Assembly: GCA_002336805.1 (NCBI GenBank)
Contig: DDEZ01000003.1
Span: 124,001-188,000 of the forward strand
Length of the DNA: 64,000 bases
Direction of reading: 5' to 3'
Origin: Bacteroidetes bacterium UBA1941
GTDB taxonomy: Bacteria; Bacteroidota; Bacteroidia; Chitinophagales; LD1
Shown: positions 32,271-40,518 of the stretch, one piece after another
Layout: the number at the start of each line of letters is the position of its first letter
Position numbering within the stretch: the stretch's first letter is position 1
Position numbers and translations under genes: made by a program
The notes under the pieces: generated by a model
Databases searched by the model: none
What the model saw: only the letters and a program-made list of their open reading frames with translations
What the model was told of the DNA's origin: nothing

Positions 32271-33512
32271 ATGAAAAAAATACTGACCTACACCATACTA
32301 CTGTCACTAGCTACCATCACAGCCTCCGGCCAAAAAGCAGAAGTAGCCACTATCAAAAAGCATATCACCTACCTGGCCAGTGATGAGCTGGGTGGCCGTA
32401 TGCCCGGATCTGATGGAGAGAAACTGGCGCAGAAGTACATCATGACAGAGTTTAAAAAGTATGGACTGACTCCCAAGGGCACGGCGGAGAATAGCTACTA
32501 CCAGCACTTCACCTACCACATGTCAAAGAATCCGCATGACACTGCGGAGGCCACTACCGGCGAGCTGTATCACGGCAGCAATGTGATAGGCTATCTGGAC
32601 AATAAGGCCGACTACACCATCGTGATAGGTGCTCACTACGACCACCTGGGCGATGGCACCCGCGGCAACTCCCTCGATGCAAATCCTAAGGGCAAGATAC
32701 ACCACGGCGCAGATGACAATGCCTCAGGCACCTCTGGTGTACTGGAGCTGGCGCGCATCTTTGCCGGCAATGGTGTGACGGAGAAATACAATATCCTCTT
32801 CATCGCATTCTCGGCAGAGGAGGCAGGCCTGATAGGCAGCAAATACTATGTGAATCATCCTACCATCCCACTGGACCGGACCAGCTGCATGATCAATATG
32901 GACATGATAGGCAGGCTCAATGACTCTACCCGCAAGGTGATAGTCTACGGCACAGGCACCAGCAATGTATGGGAACCCCTGCTGAATAACACCCGCTCAG
33001 ATGTGGTGCTGAAATTTGACTCTGCCGGTATAGGGCCATCTGACCAGACCTCTTTTTACCTGAAGGATATACCGGTGCTGTTCTTCTTCACCGGCCAGCA
33101 CAGCGACTATCACAAGCCTACCGATGTGGCTGACAAGATCAACTACGAGGGCGAGAAGCGTGTCATAGACCTCGTGGCCCAGGTAGTAGACTCCCTGCAA
33201 AACTACCCCCGCTTGAGCTTTCAGAAGACCTCTACACATGAGTCCAAGACCTCCAGCTTCAAAGTATCTATGGGTATCATGCCGGACTATGCCTACGACC
33301 AGCCAGGCGTGCGTGTAGACGGTGTATCAGACAATAAGCCTGCACAAAAGGCCGGTATCAAGGCGGACGATGTGATCATCCAGCTGGGCGACTATCCCGT
33401 GAAGGATATCTACAGCTACATGGATGCACTGAATAAGTATGAAAAAGGCAAGACTGCCAAGGTCATCGTACAAAGGGGAGGAGAGAAGAAGGAGTTTAGT
33501 GTGACCTTCTAG
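32271..33512 (+). CDS. M28 family metallo-aminopeptidase with C-terminal PDZ domain
   Basis: 413 residues with signal peptide MKKILTYTILLSLATITASGQ. The zinc site is intact: GAHYDHLG (His), HHGADDNASGTSG (Asp), FSAEEAGLIGSKYYV (catalytic Glu and Glu ligand), INMDMIGR (Asp) and HSDYHKPTD (His). A PDZ domain follows (GVRVDGVSDNKPAQKAGIKADDVIIQLGDYPV, about 330-413). It is an exported di-zinc exopeptidase that probably degrades peptides in the periplasm. Its stop overlaps that of the converging small gene by 4 nt. Confidence 0.93.
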   Translation: MKKILTYTILLSLATITASGQKAEVATIKKHITYLASDELGGRMPGSDGEKLAQKYIMTEFKKYGLTPKGTAENSYYQHFTYHMSKNPHDTAEATTGELYHGSNVIGYLDNKADYTIVIGAHYDHLGDGTRGNSLDANPKGKIHHGADDNASGTSGVLELARIFAGNGVTEKYNILFIAFSAEEAGLIGSKYYVNHPTIPLDRTSCMINMDMIGRLNDSTRKVIVYGTGTSNVWEPLLNNTRSDVVLKFDSAGIGPSDQTSFYLKDIPVLFFFTGQHSDYHKPTDVADKINYEGEKRVIDLVAQVVDSLQNYPRLSFQKTSTHESKTSSFKVSMGIMPDYAYDQPGVRVDGVSDNKPAQKAGIKADDVIIQLGDYPVKDIYSYMDALNKYEKGKTAKVIVQRGGEKKEFSVTF

Positions 33513-33754
33513 TACTTAGGATAGTCTGGCGAGTAGTCTTTTGCACGCTTCCTCTTCAGGTCTTCTATCACAGCGTTGCCGGCAGTGCTGATGGCTGCTC
33601 CGGCTATGGCGTTACCTATTTCTTTTCTATTGCGATGTGGTTTGCGCTCCGGTGCGCCCAGAAATCCTTCTTTGGCCCTTTTACGCTTGTAGCTCGTAGC
33701 ATCAGCATCGGTGCAGACCAGCAGCAGCGCGAGTAGTGGCAGTAGATATTTCAT
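33509..33754 (-). CDS. small basic exported protein, unknown
   Basis: 81 residues: signal peptide MKYLLPLLALLLVCTDADA, then a very basic mature part (YKRKRAKEGF, ERKPHRNRKE, DLKRKRAKDYSPDYPKY) around a short Ala/Gly-rich segment (IGNAIAGAAISTAGNAVIE). No family is recognised. The small size, signal and Lys/Arg content are real features, but no function can be stated. Confidence 0.6.
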   Translation of the reverse strand: MKYLLPLLALLLVCTDADATSYKRKRAKEGFLGAPERKPHRNRKEIGNAIAGAAISTAGNAVIEDLKRKRAKDYSPDYPKY

Positions 33755-33824
33755 AGTAGTTTTCTTTAGTATGGTAAAGGTACTTTATTTTAAAAAAGAT
33801 TTTCGTTGACTGAGACCAGGTGCC

Positions 33825-33832
33825 TACTTTTG
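33825..33832 (+). promoter_or_regulatory. -7 box TACTTTTG before the 76-residue gene
   Basis: Exact TAnnTTTG, 16 nt before the ATG; the -33 element is weak (TTTCGTTG region). It gives the small gene a plausible short leader. Confidence 0.5.
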
Positions 33833-33847
33833 CATAAACATTAACTT

Positions 33848-34078
33848 ATGATTATGACAGAATCAAGCATGTCTATTCACTTAACGTCAATTCAACTTTT
33901 GCAACGTAATCAGTTGGTTTGCTTATTTAAGGAAATTGAAAGAGCCTATATAGAGCAGCTACCTTCGTTGTGGATTAAAGTTCAGGAATTTGACAATTTG
34001 TGGTATCCTTCAGATCCGTTGAGAGCGGATAGCCATGTGCAGCAGATGGTAAGACAGCTCTCCATTTGGGGACTATAG
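33848..34078 (+). CDS. hypothetical 76-residue protein
   Basis: Starts MIMTESSMSIHLTSIQLLQRNQ; the segment LVCLFKEIERAYIEQLPSLWIKVQEFDNLWYP looks helical. No signal, membrane helix or known motif is seen. The base composition is more AT-rich than that of its neighbours. A TACTTTTG box just upstream supports expression. MSIHLTSI at ATG 33869 is an alternative start. Confidence 0.5.
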   Translation: MIMTESSMSIHLTSIQLLQRNQLVCLFKEIERAYIEQLPSLWIKVQEFDNLWYPSDPLRADSHVQQMVRQLSIWGL

Positions 34079-34083
34079 TTAAA

Positions 34084-34635
34084 TTAGCTCTTGCGTCCCA
34101 GCCATTTTACCTCCTCTGCACCGAGGTCATGCGCCATCTTGCGCGATAGCGCAAAGAGGTAATCTGACAGCCTGTTCAGGTATTTGATCACCAGCGGGTG
34201 TACCTCTTCGCCTTTGTGCAGCGCTACGGTCAGGCGCTCTGCCCTGCGGCATACGGTGCGTGCTATATGGCAGTAGGAGACATGCTGATGGCCGCCCGGC
34301 AGTACGAAGTGGGTGAGTGCCGGCAGCACCTGGTCCATCTCATCTATGGCCTGCTCCAGTGCGGTCACATCCGCCTCATGCAGGTCAGGTGTTTTCAGTT
34401 TATGATTGTCCGGGTCGGCGGCCAGTGAGGCACCGATGGTGAAGAGGCGGTCCTGTATATCTTTCAGCAGGGTGCGCTCGGCCTCATTGGTATTCACATC
34501 GCGTACGAGGCCTATCCATGAGTTCAGCTCGTCAGTGGTGCCGTAGGTCTCTATACGCAGGTCAGCCTTGCTCACCCGCCTGCCGCCAAATAGTGAGGTC
34601 TCGCCCACATCGCCCGTCTTGGTATATATCTTCAT
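34084..34635 (-). CDS. PduO-type cob(I)alamin adenosyltransferase
   Basis: 183 residues. The N-terminus MKIYTKTGDVGETSLFGGRRVSKADLRIETYGTTDELNSWIG is the ATP-binding signature of PduO-type ATP:corrinoid adenosyltransferases. HFVLPGGHQHVSYCHIARTVCRRAERL carries the conserved Arg/His motif. It makes adenosylcobalamin from cob(I)alamin. Corrinoid use is also suggested by the BtuF-like protein at 6994-7794. Confidence 0.95.
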   Translation of the reverse strand: MKIYTKTGDVGETSLFGGRRVSKADLRIETYGTTDELNSWIGLVRDVNTNEAERTLLKDIQDRLFTIGASLAADPDNHKLKTPDLHEADVTALEQAIDEMDQVLPALTHFVLPGGHQHVSYCHIARTVCRRAERLTVALHKGEEVHPLVIKYLNRLSDYLFALSRKMAHDLGAEEVKWLGRKS

Positions 34636-34784
34636 GCTATCTAAATCAGTAGTCGCCGTAAATGTTCACGCAATATACGCGATAGCAGGTATTATTTCCC
34701 CACAGGCCTGTGTACACGTCAGCATAGTGTGGAGAAATGGCGGTGGCATGATTGTTACACCCTTCTCTGTCTAAAATCAAAGAA

Positions 34785-35297
34785 ATGGGAGATCACAAAA
34801 ACCTGACAGGCACTGAAGCGATCAAAGAGATCCAGAAGCTGGCAGAAGAAATTAAAACGTGCATGTTTTGCACCTATGAGGATGGCAAACTGAAAGCCCG
34901 CCCTATGTCCTCACAGCAGGTAGATGACCAGGGCGTGATATGGTTTCTCTCTGACAAGAACAGCGAGAAGAACAAGGAGGTACTGGCAGATAGCACTGTA
35001 GACCTGCTCTATGGCCAGGGCAATGACAAATTTCTCTCCCTGCGTGGCAATGCGGCCCTGTCTTTTGACAAGGCGAAGATAAAGGAGCTGTGGACGCCTA
35101 TCGCCAAGATATGGTTTAAAGAAGGCGTAGACGACCCTAATGTGAGCATCATCAAAGTGACCATCTCTGAGGGCTACTACTGGGATACCAAGCACGGCAA
35201 GGTAGCCGAGATAGCAGCCATGGCCACCGCCCTCATCACCGGCAAAACGATGGATGACGGCATAGAGGGTACGCTCACGCTGAGCAGGATAGATTAG
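34785..35297 (+). CDS. pyridoxamine 5'-phosphate oxidase-like FMN-binding (general stress) protein
   Basis: About 170 residues with the split-barrel fold: AEEIKTCMFCTYEDGKLKARPMSSQQVDDQGVIWFLSDKNSEKNKEVLADSTVDLLYGQGNDKFLSLRGNAAL matches the general stress protein 26 group. ATG 34785 (MGDHKNLTG) is preferred over the TTG at 34752. These proteins bind FMN or a related flavin; the reaction is not known. Confidence 0.88.
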   Translation: MGDHKNLTGTEAIKEIQKLAEEIKTCMFCTYEDGKLKARPMSSQQVDDQGVIWFLSDKNSEKNKEVLADSTVDLLYGQGNDKFLSLRGNAALSFDKAKIKELWTPIAKIWFKEGVDDPNVSIIKVTISEGYYWDTKHGKVAEIAAMATALITGKTMDDGIEGTLTLSRID

Positions 35298-35310
35298 GCT
35301 AGCGACATAG

Positions 35311-36102
35311 ATGGACACCGGACATTTCTCCTAGTGAAAATGTCCAGTGTCCATCCTAAAGATGCAGTCACAGGTCGCTTACGCAGATGCAGTAAAGAGA
35401 TCAATGGACACCGGACTTTTCCCCTAGTGAGAAAGTCCGGTGTCCATTGCTATTTATATCAATGAGTAAAAGCTAGTTTACTGCTAAGCGCATTTTTATT
35501 GATACTATATATATACTAGTACGCTGATAAGATACGGTGCTTACCGCGATCTTATAGACGGACACCAGACATTTTCGCTAAGAGAAATGTCCGGTGTCCA
35601 TTGTTATTTATATCAGGCGATAAGGTGCTATATCGATAAGCGCATTTTTATTGATACTATATATATACTGGTAAGCTGATAATATACTGTGTTTACCACG
35701 ATCTGATAGACGGACACCAGACATTTTCACTAGGAGAAAAGTCCGGTGTCCGTCTTAAAAAAACGCCGTCATTGCGAGGAGCGATAGCGACGTGGCAATC
35801 TGGATCTCAATACATCGTAGCAAGTCAGCAGTGAGTATAGGCTGTACCTTGATGAGCATATTCCGGATTGCTTCGTCGTGCCTCCTCGCCATGACGTGTT
35901 CGCTCTATGGACACCAGACATTTTCACTAGTGAGAAAGCCCGGTGTCCATTGCTATTTATATCAATGAGTAAAAGCTAGTTTACTGCTAAGCGCATTTTT
36001 ATTGATACAATATATATTCTGATATTGATGTAATCGGCTTACGCCCTTGTGACAGCCGGACACCAGACATTTTCACTAAGGGAAAAGTCCGGTGTCCGGC
36101 TG
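35311..36102. repeat. array of six GGACACCGGACATTT hairpins with AT-rich spacers
   Basis: Hairpins at about 35311-35354, 35404-35447, 35560-35602, 35710-35753, 35907-35950 and 36053-36102 share arms GGACACC(G/A)GACATTT / AAA(T/G)TCCGGTGTCC. Their centres resemble CTAGTGA or CTAAGAG. Spacers are AT-rich (tatttatatca..., tattgatactatatatatac). A 69-bp segment (35437-35505) recurs exactly at 35940-36008, and a diverged copy follows the third hairpin. The period is about 150 bp. The array ends 80 bp before the promoter of a RepA-like AAA ATPase, and a seventh hairpin lies just after that gene. Confidence 0.9.
35768..35896. repeat. 129-bp CGTCATTGCGAGG palindromic element inserted in the array
   Basis: Arms cgtcattgcgaggagcg...gcaatctgga and the reverse-complementary tccggattgcttcg...cctcctcgccatgacg enclose ~50 bp. 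It matches a palindromic repeat type that is widespread in bacterial genomes. It replaces the usual spacer between the fourth and fifth hairpins. Confidence 0.8.
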
Positions 36103-36182
36103 CTTCACGGGTATCATACCATACAAGCCTTTAGCTCAAAATATTTACCCTCGGTTTGTGAATAAGTCTGCCGTGGCGATGT

Positions 36183-36212
36183 GTTGCAAAAATAGCTTAA
36201 ATTACTATATTT
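36183..36212 (+). promoter_or_regulatory. consensus promoter of the AAA ATPase gene
   Basis: TTG at 36183-36185, a 19-nt spacer, and TATATTTG at 36205-36212: an exact Bacteroidota consensus. It leaves a leader of about 135 nt before the ATG. Confidence 0.8.
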
Positions 36213-36352
36213 GCAATCGCTAGCCGGTCGCACCTGACCGATACTGACGCCGCCTCCGACGGGTGCTTTCTGATATGGGAAAGGAGCTGCGTACCACTCT
36301 TTGACGTGCATTCACCCCGCTGCCGCACACAGCACATTATCCCATCTATACC

Positions 36353-37468
36353 ATGTCTCAGAACCAAGAGAACGCGGACGAAAACTACTACCGCGAAAAC
36401 GAAAATTTTAACCCACAGGATCATGAAAACGACCCTGCCAATGATGACCTCCGCATCACCCGTGAGGAGCTACTGGAGGAGGGGCAGGAGCTCCTCGACT
36501 CACTGGATAGCTGCCCTGGCGAGATGCGCGCAGATGAGCTGCGCCGCAAGGCCGGAGCAGAGATACCGAGCCTCATTTATCCCATATTCCCAAAGGTAGG
36601 TGTAGCCTGCCTGGCCGGCAGCAGCGATACGGGCAAAAGCTCCCTGCTGCGCCAGCTGGCCGTAGCGGTGGCCGCGGGCGATAGTGAGTGGCTCGGATTT
36701 GAGCTGCGGCCTGAGCATCGCAGTGCTATCTATATCTCTACAGAGGATGGCGAGGAGGCCATGAGCTATCTCCTGCGCCAGCAGACCCAGCAGTATGACG
36801 ATAGCGAGCTGGGCAGGCTGCGCTTCCTATTCACCGCAGATGATGTACTGACCACCCTCCAGCGCAATCTGGCCCGCGTACCGGCAGACCTGGTGGTCAT
36901 AGACTGTTTTGCTGATGTCTATATAGGAGACCTGAAGGATACGAATAAGATCCGCAGTTTCCTGCTCCCGTTTCAGCAGCTGGCGGCAGAGCACCGGTGC
37001 CTCATCCTGTTTCTCCACCATACGGGCAAGCGGACTGAGGGCCTGATACCGCACAAAAATAACCTGCTGGCAGGGCAGGGGCTGGAGAGCAAGATGCGCC
37101 TCGTCATAGAGCTGCGCGCTGATGCTGTGAGCCCCTCTGAGCGCCACCTGTGTATCGTAAAGGGCAACTACCTGCCGCTCCAGTACAAGACCGAGAGCTT
37201 TGTGCTGCACTTTGACGGGCCGCAGTTCACCTTTTCCAATACAGGCCTGAGGCTCCCATTTGAGCTACTGGTACGCGGGCAGGATACGGATGATAGCAAG
37301 GCTAAATGGGAGCAGGCCAAAGACCTGCGTGACCAGGGCATGAGCTATATCAAGATAGCAGACGCCATGGGCTACAGCAGCAAAACGTCTATCATCAAAC
37401 TCTTTGAAAAAGCCAAACGCCTGGAGTGGGGCAAGGAAGATACCGAGCCTGATACCGCTGCCGCATAG
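36353..37468 (+). CDS. RepA/AAA_25-like RecA-fold ATPase with C-terminal helix-turn-helix
   Basis: 371 residues. An acidic tail (1-60) is followed by a RecA-type ATPase: Walker A GSSDTGKSS (89-97), ISTEDGEEAMSYLLRQQ with the Glu region, Walker B LVVID (180-184), and LILFLHHTGKRTEGLIPHKNNLLAGQGLESKMRLVIEL with the sensor His. This is the pattern of plasmid RepA-like hexameric helicases and related AAA_25 proteins. Residues ~328-356 (DLRDQGMSYIKIADAMGYSSKTSIIKLFEKAKR) form a resolvase-type HTH. No primase, integrase or plasmid gene is near. It is bracketed by hairpins of the 35-kb family, so it may act on that DNA (inference). Confidence 0.85.
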   Translation: MSQNQENADENYYRENENFNPQDHENDPANDDLRITREELLEEGQELLDSLDSCPGEMRADELRRKAGAEIPSLIYPIFPKVGVACLAGSSDTGKSSLLRQLAVAVAAGDSEWLGFELRPEHRSAIYISTEDGEEAMSYLLRQQTQQYDDSELGRLRFLFTADDVLTTLQRNLARVPADLVVIDCFADVYIGDLKDTNKIRSFLLPFQQLAAEHRCLILFLHHTGKRTEGLIPHKNNLLAGQGLESKMRLVIELRADAVSPSERHLCIVKGNYLPLQYKTESFVLHFDGPQFTFSNTGLRLPFELLVRGQDTDDSKAKWEQAKDLRDQGMSYIKIADAMGYSSKTSIIKLFEKAKRLEWGKEDTEPDTAAA

Positions 37469-37474
37469 ATCAGC

Positions 37475-37518
37475 ATGGACACCGGACATTTCCCTTAGTG
37501 AAAATGTCTGGTGTCCAT
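37475..37518. repeat. seventh GGACACCGGACATTT hairpin, after the ATPase gene
   Basis: Arms ATGGACACCGGACATTT / AAATGTCTGGTGTCCAT around cccttagtga, 6 nt after the ATPase stop. It may also serve as a terminator, although no T-run follows. Confidence 0.85.
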
Positions 37519-37534
37519 CTTCCCGGAGCCTATA

Positions 37535-38242
37535 TCAGGACATAAATCCTCTCACAGGCTCATTGGCGCGGTCATACTCTATGAGGCCATCGCGCAGGCC
37601 CATGATGCGGCGTGCGTGCCTGGCTATATCCTCCTCGTGCGTGACGAGTATCACAGTATTACCCTTGGAGTGTATATCCTGGAAGAGGCCCATGATCTCA
37701 TAGCTCGTCTTGGTATCGAGGTTGCCCGTAGGCTCATCTGCCAGGATGATAGAGGGATTATTGACCAGGGCGCGTGCTACAGCCACACGCTGGCGCTGGC
37801 CGCCGGAGAGCTCGTTGGGCTTGTGCTCCATGCGCTCTTTGAGTCCTACCTGCTCCATCACATACTCAGCGCGCTGCTGGCGTTCTTTGCCACTCATGCC
37901 GGCATAGATGAGGGGCAGTGCTACATTCTCCAGCGCAGTGAGGCGGGGCAGGAGGTTGAAGGTTTGAAATACAAAGCCGATCTCCTTATTGCGCACATGT
38001 GCCAGCTGGTCATCGGTCATCTTGGCCACCTCCGTATTATTGAGGCGGTAGGAGCCGGCAGAAGGGCTATCGAGGCAGCCGAGGATATTCATGAGCGTAG
38101 ACTTGCCCGAGCCGGAGGGGCCCATCAGCGCTACATACTCATTTTTGTGTATCGTGAGGCTCACATCATTCAGCGCATTGATGATCTGATCGCCCAGGCG
38201 AAAGGTCTTGCGCAGATTGGCTATTTGGATGACTTCGTTCAT
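37535..38242 (-). CDS. ABC transporter ATP-binding protein (MacB/LolD type)
   Basis: 235 residues: Walker A MGPSGSGKSTLMNIL (about 40), signature LSGGQRQRVAVARAL, Walker B IILADEPTGNLD, and the H-loop VTHEEDIARHARR. LGCLDSPSAGSYRLNNTEV and GFVFQTFNLLPRLTALENV place it in the MacB/LolD/FtsE group, which drives lipoprotein or substrate export with an FtsX-type permease. No permease gene is adjacent in this window. Confidence 0.93.
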   Translation of the reverse strand: MNEVIQIANLRKTFRLGDQIINALNDVSLTIHKNEYVALMGPSGSGKSTLMNILGCLDSPSAGSYRLNNTEVAKMTDDQLAHVRNKEIGFVFQTFNLLPRLTALENVALPLIYAGMSGKERQQRAEYVMEQVGLKERMEHKPNELSGGQRQRVAVARALVNNPSIILADEPTGNLDTKTSYEIMGLFQDIHSKGNTVILVTHEEDIARHARRIMGLRDGLIEYDRANEPVRGFMS

Positions 38243-38267
38243 GATATTCTAATGAAGATAACGGCTT

Positions 38268-39020
38268 TCAGCGTTTAAAAAAGGGGGCGGTACCTCTGAA
38301 ATAAGCAGTCAGGCTGTCGCCATCTGTCACAGGGCACATATCAAAGAACTGCTCAGGGCTTATCAGTGGTTGAATAATTGGGCCGAGTTCTGCAGTCAGG
38401 CGATGAAACTCGCCGCTAGTTTCAAACCCAAAAATATAATGGGGCGGTTCGCCGCTGTCAGGTATTAAAATCCAGGCCACATATGCGGCTTTTACTTCTT
38501 CCTTTGATGCCAAAACAGCTTTAAGTGCATCGACAGCCATTGCCGGATATTTAGAAGGCTGACCGATTTGTATAGGCGTATCTTTTGTAAGTTTTATCTG
38601 ACGGTTGGCCTCTGGATCATTGATAGTACCGTTTAGCATTCTTTGTATTTCAGTTGGCAGCAATGTTTTGCCATAGTCGGAAAAAGGATTGAGTATGAAA
38701 GTCGTGCCAGAAGTATTTGTAAACAAATCTATCCCTTTCATAGTGAGGGTATTAACTCTTTCCTTGATTACTCCTTTGTCAAAAATCCTGTTCCGAGAGG
38801 TGAAGATAGGAATGCTTCCGTCACTGAGTGGCAAAAGGTTTAAACTGTCTCCTTTCTTCATTATTCCTGATACAGGATTGTTCGCCTTGTCAGTGATTGC
38901 GACGAGGTCGTCGGACAATAAACGTGCATAAAATTCCGGCCGTACGGAGGCATCCGAACTTGCTTTTTGCAATAGCTCTTCCAGACTTGTTTTCTTTTTC
39001 CAAAAGTCGAAAAATGCCAT
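38268..39020 (-). CDS. SseB family protein
   Basis: 250 residues. The N-terminal half (FYARLLSDDLVAITDK...LPLSDGSIPIFTSRNRIFDKG...INLF-like TSGTTFILNPFSDYGKTLLPTEIQRML) and the C-terminal half (YPAMAVDALKAVLASKEEVKAAYVAWI, LGPIIQPLISPEQFFDMCPV) match the two domains of SseB (enhanced serine sensitivity) proteins. The function is unclear. It lies upstream of the ABC ATPase in the same direction. Confidence 0.82.
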   Translation of the reverse strand: MAFFDFWKKKTSLEELLQKASSDASVRPEFYARLLSDDLVAITDKANNPVSGIMKKGDSLNLLPLSDGSIPIFTSRNRIFDKGVIKERVNTLTMKGIDLFTNTSGTTFILNPFSDYGKTLLPTEIQRMLNGTINDPEANRQIKLTKDTPIQIGQPSKYPAMAVDALKAVLASKEEVKAAYVAWILIPDSGEPPHYIFGFETSGEFHRLTAELGPIIQPLISPEQFFDMCPVTDGDSLTAYFRGTAPFFKR

Positions 39021-39047
39021 AGCAGAATTATGACCTATTGATGTAAA

Positions 39048-39338
39048 CTATTTCTTGATCACCTTAGGCACCTTAAAGAAATCAGAGTCATGCTGCGGTG
39101 CATTGAGCAGCGCCTCCTCGCGGGTCACTTGTCCCTTCACCTCATCGGCGCGCAGTACATTGACCTCGTCAGACATATAGATCAGCGGCTCTACTCCGTC
39201 CACATTCAGCTCATTGAGCTTGTCCATCATGTCAAATATCTTCTGCAGGTCATCTTTTATCTTGGTCTTGGCAGCATCGTCAAACTCCAGGCGGGAGAGC
39301 TCAGCGAGACGGTCTACGAGGGCATTGTCTATCTTCAT
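39048..39338 (-). CDS. gatC: Asp-tRNA(Asn)/Glu-tRNA(Gln) amidotransferase subunit C
   Basis: 96 residues starting MKIDNALVDRLAELSRLEFDD at ATG 39338; the longer frame to 39428 overlaps the divergent trpS promoter zone. The helical segment, MDKLNELNVDGVEPLIYMSDEVNVLRADEV and the C-terminal FFKVPKVI are typical of GatC, which clamps GatA to GatB for tRNA-dependent amidation. GatA and GatB are not in the window. Confidence 0.95.
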   Translation of the reverse strand: MKIDNALVDRLAELSRLEFDDAAKTKIKDDLQKIFDMMDKLNELNVDGVEPLIYMSDEVNVLRADEVKGQVTREEALLNAPQHDSDFFKVPKVIKK

Positions 39339-39430
39339 GTTGTTGCTCAGTTTTAGTACGTGGCACTGCGGCCATTGTCTATGTACCGAAATGGTATAAC
39401 TTCGCAAAATTAAAATTTCTATCGTCATCT

Positions 39431-40429
39431 ATGCGTGAAATAGCAGTCAGCGGTGTGCGCCCTACGGGCAAACAGCATCTGGGCAACTACCTGGGAGCTG
39501 TAGTGAACTTTGTGCGGATGCAGGAGGAGTATGATGGCTATTTTTTTATAGCGGACCTGCACTCTCTCACCACGCATCCCCGTGCGGCAGACCTCCAGGC
39601 CAATGTGCGCCAGACGCTCATAGAGTACCTGGCCTGCGGCCTCGATCCGGATAAATGTACCCTCTTCGTGCAAAGCCATGTGCCACAGATATCAGAGCTA
39701 TACCTCATCTTCAATATGTTTGCCTATGACGGTGAGCTTCACAAGGTGCCTACCTTCAAAGATAAAGTGCGCACCCAGCCTGACAATGTAAATGCCGGCC
39801 TGCTCACCTATCCGGTGCTGATGGCTGTAGATATCCTGATCCATCACGCTATGAAGGTGCCGGTGGGCAAGGACCAGATGCAGCACATAGAGATGACGCG
39901 CAACTTTGGCAACCGCTTCAATCATACCTATGGGGTAGAGTACTTTAAGGAACCGATCGGATTCAACTATGGCGATGCGCCGCTCTCTGTACCGAGCCTG
40001 GATGGCGAGGGCAAGATGAGCAAATCTAAAGGCGAGAACACCGTGATCTACCTCATGGATGAGCCGGACGCTATCCGCAAGAAAATCATGAAGGCGCCAT
40101 CTGACAGCGGCCCTACCGAGCCGGGCCAGGCGAAAAGTGAGGCGGTGCAAAACCTCTTTGACCTCATGAAGCTGGTGTCAAAGCCGGATGTGATAGCCCA
40201 CTATGACCAGGCTTACAATGGCTGCGCTATCCGCTATGGCGATATGAAAAAGCAGATAGCGGAAGATATGACGATATTTCTCACACCTATCCGCGAGCGT
40301 ATCAGAGAGATCGGTGCAGACCAGGCATACCTGACCCGCGTGATGGAGGAGGGAGGCGAGAAAGCCCGCGCCAGTGCTCACAAAACGGTGACCGAGGTCA
40401 GAGAAATAATTGGCCTGAAAAGCCGCTGA
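39431..40429 (+). CDS. trpS: tryptophanyl-tRNA synthetase
   Basis: 332 residues of class I synthetase: VSGVRPTGKQHLGNYLGAV carries the HIGH-like motif (KQHLGNY), VPVGKDQMQHIEMTRNFGNRFN binds tryptophan/tRNA, and GKMSKSKGENTVIYLMD is the KMSKS loop. It charges tRNA-Trp. It is divergent from gatC, with about 90 nt between the starts. Confidence 0.96.
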   Translation: MREIAVSGVRPTGKQHLGNYLGAVVNFVRMQEEYDGYFFIADLHSLTTHPRAADLQANVRQTLIEYLACGLDPDKCTLFVQSHVPQISELYLIFNMFAYDGELHKVPTFKDKVRTQPDNVNAGLLTYPVLMAVDILIHHAMKVPVGKDQMQHIEMTRNFGNRFNHTYGVEYFKEPIGFNYGDAPLSVPSLDGEGKMSKSKGENTVIYLMDEPDAIRKKIMKAPSDSGPTEPGQAKSEAVQNLFDLMKLVSKPDVIAHYDQAYNGCAIRYGDMKKQIAEDMTIFLTPIRERIREIGADQAYLTRVMEEGGEKARASAHKTVTEVREIIGLKSR

Positions 40430-40518
40430 GAAAAGTAGAATTGATATATTTAGACCGAAGAAAACCCAATTTAAACCAAGCTAGCCTGCGGCCCCTACCG
40501 CCGGTGAGAAACTCTGAT

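Noticed and set aside
35311..37518. Integrated plasmid or prophage
   Set aside because: Apart from the RepA-like ATPase and the repeats there is no integrase, relaxase, partition or structural gene, so a plasmid or phage origin cannot be supported.
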